Assembly (NCBI RefSeq): GCF_000001735.4
Contig: NC_003071.7
Coordinates: 18,885,443-18,949,442 of the forward strand
DNA length: 64,000 bases
From: Arabidopsis thaliana
Taxonomy: Eukaryota > Streptophyta > Magnoliopsida > Brassicales > Brassicaceae
Direction: 5' to 3'
The position numbers and the translations under genes were made by a program. A model generated the notes under the pieces. It made no database searches, was not told where the DNA came from, and worked only from the letters and a program-made list of their open reading frames with translations. Below are positions 24,501 to 36,605 of the stretch, in pieces (within the stretch, counting starts at the first letter, position 1; every line of letters starts with the position of its first letter).

Positions 24501-24916
24501 GTCCCTATGTCTTTTAGGTGCGGTGAGTCCATGTGCTTATCCTGACAGCGGTCCAACTTAACCGGCGGTTCATCTCGACCACATATTCAACTGCTTTTTT
24601 AATATGATTTTCTGTATTTTCTTACCTGTCATAATCTACATTTAAACGTTAAAAAATGTCCACAATTTTATTTATTTTATTAGGGTACAATAACGACATT
24701 TGATTAGAGTAAAGAAAATAGTTGCAAAGCGGGATTTGAAACTCTGTCCACATACTTTAATTATCATTAATCAATAACAAGCATTATCAGTATTCAGCAG
24801 CAGCAAAGATGATAACGTTAATTATACTATCATGCAATTAAGTTAACTAATTAACTATCATCTTGTTTATGTTTTAATTTTGTTTCCATCATCTTCCAAC
24901 CTTGAGTTTCGGTCAC
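21526..24916. other. ASK20 leader and PIP1;2 upstream region
   Basis: On the minus strand, 21526 to about 22330 probably contains the ASK20 5' leader with at least one intron (candidate donor near 22210, candidate acceptor near 21557). It also holds a run of about 20 A at 22029-22048. TGGGCC/GGCCCA motifs, common in plant promoters, lie at about 22612-22670. Everything from there to the PIP1;2 TATA box is AT-rich, with no supported gene. Confidence 0.45.
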
Positions 24917-24925
24917 TATAAAAAG
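24917..24925 (+). promoter_or_regulatory. TATA box of PIP1;2
   Basis: TATAAAAAG lies 83 bases before the start codon. A pyrimidine patch (CTCTCTCTGCTTCTCTG) follows at the expected initiation distance. This suggests a short leader of about 50-60 nt, typical of a highly expressed plant gene. Confidence 0.75.
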
Positions 24926-25007
24926 CCACCACTCTCTCTGCTTCTCTGCAACACATAACCCACTCACAGAAAAACCTAGAAAGCTCTAGAGAGAAAGAGA
25001 GAGAGAG

Positions 25008-26261
25008 ATGGAAGGTAAAGAAGAAGATGTTAGAGTCGGAGCTAACAAGTTTCCGGAGAGGCAACCGATCGGAACTTCGGCTCAGAGTGACAAGGACTAC
25101 AAAGAGCCACCACCTGCGCCGTTGTTCGAGCCCGGCGAGCTAGCTTCATGGTCCTTCTGGAGAGCTGGGATTGCTGAGTTTATAGCTACGTTTTTGTTCC
25201 TGTACATCACTGTTTTGACTGTTATGGGTGTGAAGAGGTCACCGAACATGTGTGCTTCCGTCGGAATCCAAGGTATCGCTTGGGCTTTCGGTGGTATGAT
25301 CTTCGCTCTCGTCTACTGCACCGCTGGTATCTCCGGTAAGTTCACTGGTTTCTCCGATCTAACGATTTCGAATATAGATCCTGTGTTAGCTAGGTAGCGT
25401 AATTCAAATCTTAGCATGTTTAGGATTCAATCAGGAACAAATTAGGGTTTACAAACTCAGTAAATGGGGGACTTTGATGTTAGTTCCAGCTTTGTTCTGC
25501 TTGGAATCATTTGATTTGCAGATGTTTTAATCTGTGTTTGTGTATGTTATGACCTTTCAGGTGGACACATCAACCCAGCGGTTACGTTCGGTTTGTTCTT
25601 AGCTAGGAAGCTTTCGCTCACACGAGCTGTGTACTACATAGTGATGCAGTGCTTAGGAGCTATCTGTGGAGCTGGTGTGGTCAAGGGGTTCCAGCCAAAG
25701 CAATACCAGGCTTTGGGAGGTGGAGCCAACACCATAGCTCATGGCTACACCAAAGGAAGTGGTCTTGGAGCTGAGATTATTGGAACCTTTGTCCTTGTTT
25801 ACACCGTCTTCTCTGCCACTGATGCCAAGAGAAACGCTCGTGACTCTCATGTTCCTGTAAGTTTATCAATAAAGGATGGATTTTGGTTTTTGTAACATCG
25901 GATCAAAATGCTTAATTGGTTTTGAAATTTTGACAGATTCTAGCACCGCTCCCTATCGGATTCGCTGTGTTCTTGGTTCACTTAGCAACCATCCCCATTA
26001 CTGGAACTGGAATCAACCCAGCAAGAAGTCTTGGAGCTGCAATCATCTTCAACAAGGACAACGCTTGGGATGACCACGTGAGTGTTTCACTTCTCACCAA
26101 ATTTACAATTCAGAGTAAGGTTTCAATTATCGGATAACTAATCTAGCTGTATCTTCTTCTCTCAGTGGGTCTTTTGGGTTGGACCATTCATTGGTGCTGC
26201 ACTTGCTGCTCTCTACCACGTTATAGTCATCAGAGCCATCCCATTCAAGTCCAGAAGCTAA
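25008..26261 (+). CDS. PIP1;2: Plasma membrane intrinsic protein aquaporin PIP1;2
   Basis: Four exons: 25008-25335, 25561-25856, 25937-26077 and 26166-26261. They give 286 aa, the length I recall for PIP1;2 (PIP1B, AT2G45960). It is a major intrinsic protein with six membrane spans and two NPA half-helices, [11 protein letters not shown] (NPA at 114-116) and [11 protein letters not shown] (NPA at 235-237). The long N-terminus ([20 protein letters not shown]) and C-terminus ending AIPFKSRS mark the PIP1 subgroup. By family knowledge it moves water across the plasma membrane, usually in heterotetramers with PIP2 members, and has been linked to CO2 transport. Exon phases are 1, 0 and 0, the usual PIP pattern. 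A TATA box is visible 83 bp upstream. Confidence 0.97.
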
Positions 26262-27105
26262 AGCTGATTGAGTTCTATTTAAAATCTGGCTTTTGTTCTT
26301 AGTTTGCTTTCTTTTGTGAATCTACTACCTGTGTGTAACGTGTGTATCTGTTGTCCTCTTCTTTGCCTAATGGAGACTTATGTAAAACAAAGACATGCCC
26401 CAGAAACATCTGTTATCTTTCTTCTCCATTTTATCAGAGGATTTCTATAATTGGCCCATTCTGGGTTTATCTCAAGCAGGCAACTTATCTTGAATCAAAG
26501 TGGACCAGACATATTTAATGCATTTATGTTATAATCTGCTACAAAAGAATAGTGCCATTACAAGTGAATCATTCATGCCAAATGTTATCTGACAAAATTG
26601 GCTCAAATTCAAGAAAACGACTCCTATAAATAAAACTAGGAATTGACAACGGGTAAGATTAAATGGCAATTTCAAAACCTGGAAAATGATTTGTAAGAAA
26701 CAATTGTTAAACATAGAGCTATTCGATTATTCTAAGGATTATCATACAATGATACAAATAAAATGTGGCCATCGCGAACAGATTTCCAAACAATGTGACA
26801 TTCTTTAAGCTTAGAATGAAACCTTTAGAATAAGATTTATTAAATCAAATTGAGAGATGCTTACAAAATAATGAAATCAAATTTTACTGTCTGAATTACC
26901 AAGGCATATGAGTAAAAAAAAAGGAACAGAACAAACGCACTTTGCAAAATTACCTCTATTGAATTATGCAGCCAACCAACCGACGACAACTGGGCGTGCC
27001 TTGCTGAGTTGGCCAAAGAACGGCGTATTTAACACGCGCCCAAAAGGCGAGTGCCACTCTCTAATAGACAGTAAATGATAGATGCGATTGATTCACCTAC
27101 CCTAC
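26262..27105. other. Convergent 3' spacer
   Basis: 3' UTR of PIP1;2 followed by the 3' flank of the minus-strand P450 gene. A GC-richer patch at about 26985-27060, just past the P450 stop, is probably P450 3' UTR. No other gene seen. Confidence 0.45.
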
Positions 27106-28719
27106 CTAACTTGAAACGCCGTTACCAACCCCGTCATTGACGACGTTAGATTTACACTCTCGTAGATCCGCCGCGATTGCCGTTAAATCCCGTTCGTGGA
27201 CGTTAACTAAAAGACCGTACTTCATGAATAAAGTTAACGACATCTTCTGTTCCACCTTATGCCCCGTCACCACCGTCAACCGGTGGCGGAGCAAAACCGC
27301 CGATGCAATTGATTTCATTTGTAGATACGCCAGATCCTTACCCAGACAGATCCTAGGGCCAGCATTGAACGCAACGAATTTAAACGGATCATGATTGATG
27401 AATCTCCCACCGTCCGATTGCGAAATCCATCTCTCTGGTTTGAATTCCAAACAATCCTCTCCCCAAGTCGATTTCATCCTCCCCGCAGAGTAAATCGAAT
27501 AAGTAATCGAAGATCCCGCCGGCACAAATGTCCCGTCCGGTAACACATCGTCTTTCACGGCGCGTTTTGAATCCTCCGGCACCGAAGGATAAAGCCTCAA
27601 AGTCTCCGATAACGCTGCCTTGAGAAAAACCAATCGATCAAGCTCTTCGCACGAAAGCGGCTCGTCCGTCCATAACGCCACATCATCGCCACGTGTCTCA
27701 ACCAGAACGGTACAGATCTCACGGAGGATTTTATCCTCTATGGCCGGATGCTGCGTAATCAACCAGAAGAACCAGCTCAGCGCGACTGATGACGTGTCAC
27801 GTCCAGCTAGGATGAAGTTGAGCGCCACGCGCTGGAGGGTCTCGTCGGAGTAAGACTCCTTCTTCTTGATGAACCGCGATAAGAGATCGTCGTGGTGTTT
27901 CCCATTATTATGCTGAGTCATCATTTCTTCCTTACGTGTCGTAATAATCTCAGACAAATAATTATCTACCTGGACCAAGCTTCTTGTTAAGCTGACTTCT
28001 AAGCCGAGTCGGAGCCATCTCTTGAACTTCCATAATATCTCCGGCAATATAAACCTTTGTAGCGAAGCCTCCGTGGCTCGATCGAAAGCCACCGCGAATG
28101 TGTTCACCGGTAGACCCGGTGCACAAGTCCGCGGGTCTTTCCCGAAAGTTAAGCCGCAGATATTATCAAATGTAAGCCGAAGAAGCAAATCTTGAAGATC
28201 AATCGGCTCAGAGCCGAGCCGAGCATTTTCAAGAATAGGCAGAAACCTAAGTTTGATCGCTCTATTAACCCAACGAGCCATGGCTTGACGGAGTGTCCTT
28301 GTGGTAAACTCCAAGGCGGCGGTCTTACGCTGAAAAAGCCACGTGTCACCGTCGGAGTTAAAGATACCTTGGCCGAGAAGATCATGGAAAACGGCTTGCC
28401 ACGTTGGACCTTTAGGGTAATTATCAAAACGATTCTTGAGAATATGCTCGAGGTTTCTTGGATCGCAAGTGACAGTGACGAGACCTTGTTTCTTAGCTAG
28501 AAACGGAATGGCGCAGATGCATGTCTGATACGTACCGGAGCAAGCACGGAGGTTGTCGGAGATCCAGTCGTGCATTCGCTCGCAGTTCTCTATAAGACCA
28601 GGGAGACTACCCAATATGGGCCAAACACGTGGACCTTTAAGACAACGAGATATGAATGTGAGCCATAAGAAATACGCCGTGATGGCCGAAAGAATCATTA
28701 GAGCAGTGGAAATCTCCAT
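27106..28719 (-). CDS. CYP86A8: Cytochrome P450 fatty acid omega-hydroxylase CYP86A8 (LACERATA)
   Basis: A single intronless frame of 537 aa from ATG 28719 ([20 protein letters not shown]). The N-terminus is a membrane anchor for the ER. The I-helix reads AGRDTSS, the K-helix [10 protein letters not shown] (ExxR) and the heme loop [14 protein letters not shown] with the ligand C458. CYP86A enzymes oxidise the omega carbon of long-chain fatty acids to make cutin monomers. CYP86A8 is the LACERATA gene, whose loss causes epidermal fusions. The open frame continues 21 codons further up but only reaches a TTG, so ATG 28719 is the start. Length and sequence agree with my memory of AT2G45970. A minus-strand TATAAAT near 28916 would give a leader of about 160-170 nt. 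Confidence 0.97.
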   Translation of the reverse strand: MEISTALMILSAITAYFLWLTFISRCLKGPRVWPILGSLPGLIENCERMHDWISDNLRACSGTYQTCICAIPFLAKKQGLVTVTCDPRNLEHILKNRFDNYPKGPTWQAVFHDLLGQGIFNSDGDTWLFQRKTAALEFTTRTLRQAMARWVNRAIKLRFLPILENARLGSEPIDLQDLLLRLTFDNICGLTFGKDPRTCAPGLPVNTFAVAFDRATEASLQRFILPEILWKFKRWLRLGLEVSLTRSLVQVDNYLSEIITTRKEEMMTQHNNGKHHDDLLSRFIKKKESYSDETLQRVALNFILAGRDTSSVALSWFFWLITQHPAIEDKILREICTVLVETRGDDVALWTDEPLSCEELDRLVFLKAALSETLRLYPSVPEDSKRAVKDDVLPDGTFVPAGSSITYSIYSAGRMKSTWGEDCLEFKPERWISQSDGGRFINHDPFKFVAFNAGPRICLGKDLAYLQMKSIASAVLLRHRLTVVTGHKVEQKMSLTLFMKYGLLVNVHERDLTAIAADLRECKSNVVNDGVGNGVSS

Positions 28720-28912
28720 GATTTTCCGGGAAAATTGTTCTTTTGTGTTTATTCCCTCAGAAGAAATGACGTTTTGGCACAAAAGTTGAGAAGTTTTGAC
28801 GAAAATAGAGATGGCTCAGGTGGTGAAAATAAGAAATTTTCCGTAAAGAGTGATGAAGTGTTAAAGAGAGAGAGAATGGTTTTAGAAGAAAGGTAAGAAC
28901 ACAAGAGAGAAG

Positions 28913-28920
28913 ATTTATAG
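28913..28920 (-). promoter_or_regulatory. Putative TATA box of CYP86A8
   Basis: Minus-strand CTATAAATC about 195 bases before the start codon, followed by GA/CT-rich leader-like sequence. Confidence 0.55.
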
Positions 28921-31900
28921 AAAGAGCAATTATGAAAGACAGACTGTTTTTTTCCCTTCAATGGATTTTCTCTGGAGATCTCTCTTTCTCTATATGATTA
29001 TCTCTCTAGATCTCCTCATAAACTTGGAGTGAAGAACTTTAGGGTATGTGAAGCATGAGATGGTGTGCACCACCATTAATGTTCCTGCTCTAGGCTGGTA
29101 GCTAGGTGGTTGGAGACTTTATATATTAATCTCATCAATATAAAGGTTTTGAAAAATAGAATGGTAAATTTTCAAGTCTATGAGGTCGTAAAAGAATGGA
29201 GAGAGAGAGAGAGAGAGCATTGAAGACGTTTAGTTGAGGAGCCTAGTAAGAGGAGGAGGAAGGAAGATAGAGAGAGATCTATGACTAAATGACCCACAGG
29301 TTTTCAATGTCCAAGCATGAACCATTTATATATACAATTTAATTCAAAACCCCCCAAAAATGGAGAGATGTCAAGTAGTATTTTTAAAATGTATTAGAAA
29401 ATCGTGTAAAAGAAGTCACAAAGTAAGCATGGGATGTTGCCTCCTCATTTTATCTTATTCTCGTGTCTATTAATTGCATGTTTTGAAGATATTAAGTTAG
29501 GGTTTTGTAATTCGGTGTCGGTTCAAGGGACATGATGGTTGTTGATAGATGTATTATTAGTCATGGACATGGTCAGTAGATTGTATAACGGCAAAATGAC
29601 AGGGGTTTCACCACTCGTACGAGTCGATAGTCTCTAATTCTCTTCTTCTCAATTAGTGAAAAAATGATCTATGTTCGGTTATTCTATTTCATATCATTTG
29701 ATGACAAAAATATGAAAACTCATGTTATCCCACTTTTTCACGTATAAGTTAAACTATTGTCGTAAGACTACGTACTATATTACTAGCCATATCACGTTAT
29801 TTCGTTGATTTTTATTTCATTTTTTTATGATACGCTTTGACAAAGTATATGTGCGTGTATAAAATTATAGAATCCTATTTTTGTGATACAATAGAGTATA
29901 GGGATGAGTAATTAGGGTTTTAGATTTGAGATTGTTAGGGTATAGGTGAACAAACTCACCAATGATAGTTTTGCTCAACTACACAACATATGTAGGTTGC
30001 TTTTGGGTTTGGTGACATATTTGTCAATATATTTTTAAAAAGGACGTTACAAGTATTCAATGTCTACAATATAATAATGTGTCGCCTTCTTAATGCGTGA
30101 TCGTGATAAATTGATTAATGTAAGAACCAACACATACTCATACGAGAACTCGTGATGTGTACATGGGATATATAAACACACTCCTAATACTACATTTTCA
30201 CATGTCGACGATTAAAATCTTTTAAATTTTGAATTTAAACCCCCCGTTGTAATATTATTAGAAGCTGTGGGAAAATATTAAAATACGATGTAGTCATGTA
30301 CTGCATTGGAGTTCAATTTTCGAAAAATTAATGCATAGAAGAAAAACGATTAAGTTAACGAAACTATCAGAAAATTCAACCCTTTTCAAAAGGAACAACT
30401 ATCGGAGAATTAATTAAAGAGTATATAGTATATATAAACCCTATAGTGGATAATTGTGAAGGAAGAAAACTATTTTTTATATATATAATTTTGATTTTTG
30501 TCATCAAAGCATGAATGCATTGACCAACCATAGTCAACTTTTTCAAATTTCAAACCAAGCATTGCAGAATACCCGGTTGGAACTTTAAAATACTTCGAAA
30601 TCCATTACTATTATTTTTCATTACAGCTGTATGAAACAAGGTGAGTTTTAAATGAACTTGATTGACAGTTGGTTTTCAGTTGATCCTTTTCTTTTATTTT
30701 GTTTCAAGTTCTTTTAAAAACAAAAAAATCCTTGCAGAATGTGAATGTTTACACATGTTAGTGTATTTATGTGGTTAAATATGCAATATTAGGTTAAAAC
30801 TTAAGACAAAGGACACAAATCGATAGAGAATATAAAGTTATCTAATTAGGTTACCTTCCCATCAACGGCAAAATAAAAACATATACAATACACTTTGTAG
30901 ATCATTTTAAATAATAATATCTTTACAAATTAATTAATATTTATACTTGAAATTGACAGTTACGTACGGGAAGTTACATAAATAATAGACAATAAAATAG
31001 TTAGATTAGGTGCATCAAGTATATCCATCCCATGCACTATTTACCAAAAAAATAAAATAAAATGAAGGAATTCTCGATAGCTATGACTTGTTTATTGAAT
31101 AAACGCAATGACTTTATATGACTACAAAATCTATTCGGAATTTGGCACATTAATGGTAATGAGTCCATGGTTACGATTCTTACGACTTAACAAACAAACT
31201 TAACCTATCACGTTAAGTAATAAACAACATAGAAATCTTTAGATTCCGTGGGTTGTCCCACGTAAAACTGGTCATTTAAGTGAAATTGTTTTGGTCACTT
31301 TACTTGTTACTTGTCTCATTTGGCATTTAAGACCACCATATATAGAATCAAAAGGAGATATAAAAAAAATCATATTGAAAAGTAGCTAAAATAATGAATG
31401 AATCATTATGATAGTTAGTTACCACGTCGCTTATTCACATGGTAATTAATAGTAATTCAGACAACACTCAACCACTCTAGAGGCTAATAATTCAATACGC
31501 ATAATCACATGTTTACTTAATTATCTATATCATTAGTCATTTATTCTCTCGTTTACCACCGAAACTAAAGAACGACGGATTTATATTTTGTCTCGACTAC
31601 TGCGACACATGCTAAAGCTAAAGCTTGTATCGGTGTAACAATGGTTCTCTTTGGTAGTAAAAAAAATGATTTTGCGATTTCATCAGCATTTTACGGTTTT
31701 TACCATCTTTGTGAAATGGAAATTTCTATTTTATACTAGTAAGCCGTATTGTCGTTATTTTAGTAACATAAGTAAAATTTGTCATTTCGTAAACTTTCAC
31801 TTAAATAAGTTGTGTGTCATAAATCATAATTCTACAAATCCATTTCAACATTTAATACTGTTGTACGATTCTGTCATTTCTACTGCAAATCAGAACGTAT

Positions 31901-32237
31901 GTGTTATATATTTGGCCTCTTATAGTAAGCATACAATGAAAGTGAATGAAAAAAAAAGTGAATAGAAATAGATAATTACCAAATTAGAAAGAAAAAAAAG
32001 TGTATGTGTATATTTTCCAGTTTCCACACTAGTACAAGCGCTTTTGACACCTAAAGAGATTGCTTTGTAAGAAGGCAACTGGATCTCCATTCTAATAGTA
32101 CAAGATAATGAAGCAACATAGGCTCCCAAGAAAGTAAATAGCTTTAGACAATCACGCACACATGTAACTCAAGACCAAGTTTGTACTTACCTATGCTTGT
32201 GTGAGATTGTCGAATCAACAAACATCATAGTTCGTCT
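28921..32237. other. Long AT-rich spacer between CYP86A8 and ATI1
   Basis: Over 3 kb with no supported gene. The left part should hold the CYP86A8 promoter and the last ~200 bases the ATI1 3' UTR. I looked for terminal repeats, target-site duplications and tRNA or snoRNA boxes and saw none I could defend. A 12-bp perfect palindrome (ACTCGTACGAGT) is at 29613-29624. The 104-codon frame at 31651-31965 is low-complexity and AT-driven. Confidence 0.4.
29199..29217. repeat. (GA)n microsatellite upstream of CYP86A8
   Basis: Nine GA units. On the minus strand this is a CT run in the promoter, a class of site bound by plant BBR/BPC factors. Confidence 0.7.
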
Positions 32238-33127
32238 CTAGACCTCACTGGAGGAGCCACTCCTTACGAGAGAAGCTTGTGGGTTACTTCTCACAATCAC
32301 GTCTTTCAAGCGCGAGAGAGGTTCAAGTACTCTGCCCAGTTTCTGTGTGGAAAAAAACATTCAAGAGTCGTCAATGAATGGCTTAGGTTAGGTGGTTACC
32401 ATTTGTAAAAAACATAACGATTCTTAATTGAAGTTTTTTCCGTGATTTTATAGATTATTACCTCGCTACTGATGCTTGATTGCCACTTGAGTTGCAAAAC
32501 CTGCCACCTCTCTTGTTGCCAGCGTTGACCAAGAACTACGAGTCCTGTGACCGCAGCTGCAAAGAATAAGGACCATATCGCATTTGCTTCTCTTGTGCGT
32601 GAATACATAGAAATAGCTCTCCTTTTCCACCAAGCTTCACAAGGAAGGTTGTGTGTTGATTTTTTTACATCCTTTTCACCCTCACCATCAGAATGGAGAT
32701 CTAAGTTTCCCTCTGCATCAACTAATCCGTGTTCATACACGGCTGATTCGCTTCCGAATGATTCCATGTGTCTAGAAGAACCAAGCGCAGATTCACCATA
32801 GATACTCTGTTGGTTGTTTCCAGCTTCATAATGAAACTGATCAGACAATCCCTGACCTTCCAGCATCAAGTCTCGGCCATCCTTTCTTTGCTCCGCCACG
32901 AATAAAGATTCATCAATGGGTAAATTCTCATGCTCACTAGGTGGGAATACAAAGTGTTCAGACATGTACAGATCACGTGAAGTTTCCGCTCCATAGTAAG
33001 CATCATACTTGCGCACATCTCTTGATTCAACGTTATACGGACCAGGAGCAGCAGCATAAGCTGATGAAGTGAGCGAGACGACTTCCCATTCATTCCCTCG
33101 AGGAGGATGCTCCTCATTGTTAGCCAT
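32238..33127 (-). CDS. ATI1: ATG8-interacting protein 1
   Basis: Two exons, 33127-32462 and 32342-32238, give 256 aa, the length I recall for ATI1 (AT2G45980). The start is ATG 33127 (MANNEEHPPRG). Residues NEWEVVSL near the N-terminus fit an ATG8-interacting motif (W-x-x-V/L). The long acidic middle is likely disordered. A single hydrophobic span follows (AIWSLFFAAAVTGLVVLG, ~residues 185-205), and the C-terminus ends GSSSEV. By established work, ATI1 decorates ER-derived and plastid-associated bodies that carry cargo to the vacuole via ATG8 during starvation or senescence. Its promoter region is shared head-to-head with the HAD-like gene starting at 33960. Confidence 0.95.
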
Positions 33128-33959
33128 CCTCAACCGAAAAAAATCTCCAATGACCCAATAAAACTGAAAAGAAACCTTCTTGGGTTAGTAGCCACAAAAC
33201 AAACAGAGAACATCTAACATCTCCAATTGCAAAATCACTCTAATCAACAAAAGGTAAACAAAGAATCAGGCAATACACGAGCCATTCTGGTTTCTAATAG
33301 ATAGCAAAGTATCTTCTTCATCAAGGATGACAATTTGGAACCAATGGAAATTTCAGAACCAGACAAAACCGAATCCTTTTCTTGTCTACTTGCTTCAATC
33401 AATCGGGAAACAATAGCAGTAGATGCAATCTATAATACAAAATATCTCTTTACACAAAATCTAGCTATGTGGACAATCATCAATTGAGAAAGGAGAATAA
33501 TTTCTACAAGGGGAAAATAATGGTTCATCGGAAATACCTCTGAAGAGTCGATGCAGAATTGGATTGGATCCGGAGATTGATGATGAGATGTCTTCTATCT
33601 CCTCTCCAAGTTAGAGAGACTTGAGAATCTGGGGAAGAAGAGAAGGAAAAGATCAGCAATTATTGATACCGGCGATACCGGTTCTTAGGTCGGCTGAATA
33701 GACGCTGCGACCGGCTGCAGTCGGTAATTGATTGGGTACGCCACCGATAATAACAGGTTTTTTACATATATATGCGTGTGGACTAACGCAAACGCAACGT
33801 AACGCGGAAAAATATATGCGATTTTGTTTTTACAAAAACGTCACAAACACGTGGCTTGTTAACATTGGCTCTCGAAGAGTAAGAGTAAAAAACAAAACCT
33901 TCGTCTCTAACAAATGTGTGGCAGCTGATTGAAACTAGTAGTGGTGAAGGAGAAGGAGA
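33128..33959. other. Divergent promoter region of ATI1 and the HAD-like gene
   Basis: 832 bases between opposed start codons. The ATI1 side (to about 33650) looks transcribed, with intron-like signals in the leader. The middle (33660-33730) is GC-richer and contains repeated CCGGC/GCCGG steps. No further gene seen. Confidence 0.45.
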
Positions 33960-35601
33960 ATGGGAGATCTCTACGCTTTGGACTTCGATGGAGTTCTCTG
34001 TGATAGTTGTGGAGAAAGCTCTCTATCTGCTGTTAAGGTCAATTTCACTCTTTTAACTTTACCTTTCGCATTTGAGATACTTCTGTGTTTCTCTGATTCT
34101 GATTTTGAAATTTTGGAGTTTTGTGATATTTCTTGCCCAGTTTTGCTTGAACATCTTTTGATTGTTCTGTATTTATAGGCAGCCAAAGTGAGATGGCCTG
34201 ATTTGTTCGAAGGAGTTGATTCCGCTTTAGAGGAATGGATCGTCGATCAAATGCATATTGTATATTACTGTTTTTTCTCAGCTTAGAAAGTATTGTTGGT
34301 TACTGAAATAGCTTAGATTGAGATTATTTCTAGCTCTGAATTTGAAGAATTTGAAGATTCAAGAGCTGGTGTTTGTAGGTGAGACCTGTGGTTGAAACTG
34401 GCTATGAAAATCTTCTACTTGTGCGGCTGTTATTGGAGACCAAGATACCGTCTATTCGAAAATCTTCAGTGAGTGTGAATGCTCATCAGAATCTTCTTCA
34501 CTATACTTAGTTCTGGTTAAGTGATCCTTTTTTGTATTGTAGATGATGAATTGCACTTTGTTTGTTAAGGTTGCAGAGGGGTTGACGGTTGATGGGATAC
34601 TGGAGAGCTGGGCAAAGTTTAAGCCCGTGATCATGGAAGCTTGGGATGAAGATAGAGATGCTTTGGTAGATTTGTTTGGAAAAGTTAGAGATGATTGGAT
34701 TAACAAGGACTTGACAACTTGGATTGGTGCCAATAGGTATGCCTTCAACATCAAATCTTACTAACCAACTCTAAGTTTCAGAGACCCATCTTATACAAAA
34801 AATAAGGATTGATATAGTCTTCTACTATATTTGCAGATTCTACCCAGGAGTTTCAGATGCACTGAAATTTGCCAGCTCAAAGATTTATATCGTTACCACG
34901 AAACAGGTGCAGTAATGATTCCAATTCTATTCAAAACTGTCCTGGATACACATACTGTCTGTCACTATAATGAGCTAAACTTTGTTAGTATGGGTGGGTT
35001 AAATTGCAGGGCCGCTTTGCAGAAGCGTTACTGCGTGAAATAGCAGGTGTAATCATACCATCAGAAAGGATTTATGGTTTGGGTTCAGGGTCAGTATCAT
35101 TATGAGGTCCACCAATGATTTTGTTTCTCATCCAGATTCTACCCTTAATCTAGTTTTATTTTCTGTGTGATATCCCATCAGGCCAAAGGTGGAAGTTCTA
35201 AAGCTACTTCAAGATAAACCAGAACATCAGGGCTTGACGCTGCAGTAACTCACGTTCTATATATCTATCAATAATTCTTCTATCTGCATGACTTGGTAAT
35301 GGTCACCATTAGTTTACAATCCCTATGCATTTTTAATTTGGCCAGTTTCGTGGAAGACAGACTCGCAACGCTGAAAAATGTCATAAAAGAGCCTGAATTA
35401 GACAAATGGAGTTTATACCTAGGTGGTCTCTTCCCTCTCCCATATCATCACTTCTGGTTCCCCTTATTGGTTATTCTGACAAAAACTTATCTCAAAACAG
35501 GAACCTGGGGATACAACACTGAGAAAGAGAGAGCTGAAGCAGCAGGCATTCCCAGGATTCAGGTTATTGAGCTCTCCACGTTTAGCAATAAGCTTAAATG
35601 A
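33960..35601 (+). CDS. HAD-superfamily-like hydrolase, unknown substrate
   Basis: Nine exons: 33960-34037, 34179-34259, 34379-34468, 34570-34736, 34837-34906, 35010-35089, 35182-35244, 35346-35422 and 35501-35601. They give 268 aa, the length I recall for AT2G45990. The N-terminal LYALDFDGVLCDS is HAD motif I, with nucleophile D8 and general acid D10. Later KIYIVTTKQ fits motif II (threonine), and GLTLHFVEDRLATL fits the acidic motif near the C-terminus. Such enzymes usually hydrolyse phosphate esters, but I cannot name the substrate. Exon 4 has a stronger upstream acceptor (after TTGTAG at 34542) that would add nine in-frame residues. Converges with the MESD-like gene, with 150 bp between stop codons. 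Confidence 0.9.
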
Positions 35602-35751
35602 GTGCATATACTCATTGGAAAAGAAACAAAGCTTTCCTCTTTATTGTATTCTACGGCATTCAACGGAAACTAAAAACCAAACATGTTTAGGTAAGATTCA
35701 GTAAAAGAGTTGAACTTTCAGTACTACCCATTATAGAAGCTTTTCTGTGAC

Positions 35752-36605
35752 CTATAATTCATCCTTAGTAAGATCATTCTTGTTACCATCACCATCTTCG
35801 TGATCTTTCCTTTGCTCAGCTTGAAATTTGTCAAAGACATCTTCAAATGGAGGATCTCCAGGTCTTCTAAACTCTTGCTTCCCTATCTTGACCTCGTAAG
35901 CTTCTTCTTGGCTCAGCACGAATTCCCTTAGCTAATTGAAAGATATGATTGTGATGTTAGATTTTGACTAATCCACTAAACAAAGTTTTCAGCATTGTGT
36001 GTTTTCTGTGGCTTTTACCTCAGTCACAAGCTTCCCATTTTGCATATTGAACATCACTGTGCTTCGATCTACAGCCATGAATCTTACTCCTATCCCTCCT
36101 GTTCTTAAAACTTTTGTCCATTTCATAGCAATATCAATCACCACATCCTGATTGAAACATATAAACAGATCACTATTCAATCCCCTGAAGCAACTGGACC
36201 CATATCGAATTCAGAGAATTTTGAACAGTAACTGAAACTATAACTTAAGGACCCCAAATTCACGATTCGATTTGGATTTTAGTTTACCTTGGTACGGGGG
36301 ACGCCTAACCGGAGCTTGACGAAACCGACGACGGTTCCAAAAGTCCGTTTAGCCATTTCCTCTTGGATCTGATCGAATCCCATATTGGTGAAATCCGGAG
36401 GCGGATCAAATTCCGGGGTCGTTGCTTTCTTCCCCCACTCTTTCCATGACTCGTCTTCTTCATTGTCTTCAACGTCGTCTAGGTCATCGGAGATCTCGAT
36501 CCGTCGCTTCGTTGCTTCGGCGATCCGGACAAATCCGTGAAAATTCATAAAAAGAAGGAGGCCAACAAGTAGAATCAGCGAAGAAGAACGAACGATCTTC
36601 TCCAT
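35752..36605 (-). CDS. MESD-like ER chaperone with C-terminal KDEL
   Basis: Three exons, 36605-36288, 36147-36019 and 35931-35752, give 208 aa, the length I recall for AT2G46000. Residues 1-32 form a signal peptide with the hydrophobic core SLILLVGLLLFMNF. The mature part begins acidic (DDLDDVEDNEEDES) and contains FDPPPDFTNMGFDQIQEEMAKRT and a compact alpha/beta region (VRFMAVDRSTVMFNMQNG), resembling the fold of Mesoderm Development proteins. The last four residues are KDEL, so the protein should stay in the ER lumen. In animals MESD chaperones LDL-receptor family proteins. Plants lack close LDLR relatives, so the client here is unknown. Confidence 0.88.

Noticed and set aside
28720..28782. 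N-terminal extension of CYP86A8 by 21 codons
   Set aside because: The extended frame begins with TTG, not ATG. ATG 28719 starts directly before the membrane anchor.
29613..29624. 12-bp perfect palindrome ACTCGTACGAGT
   Set aside because: One such palindrome in 64 kb can occur by chance, and it is not flanked by repeats.
31651..31965. 104-codon ORF between CYP86A8 and ATI1
   Set aside because: Composition is that of random AT-rich DNA (many F, I, K, N, Y), and no family motif or splice partner is visible.
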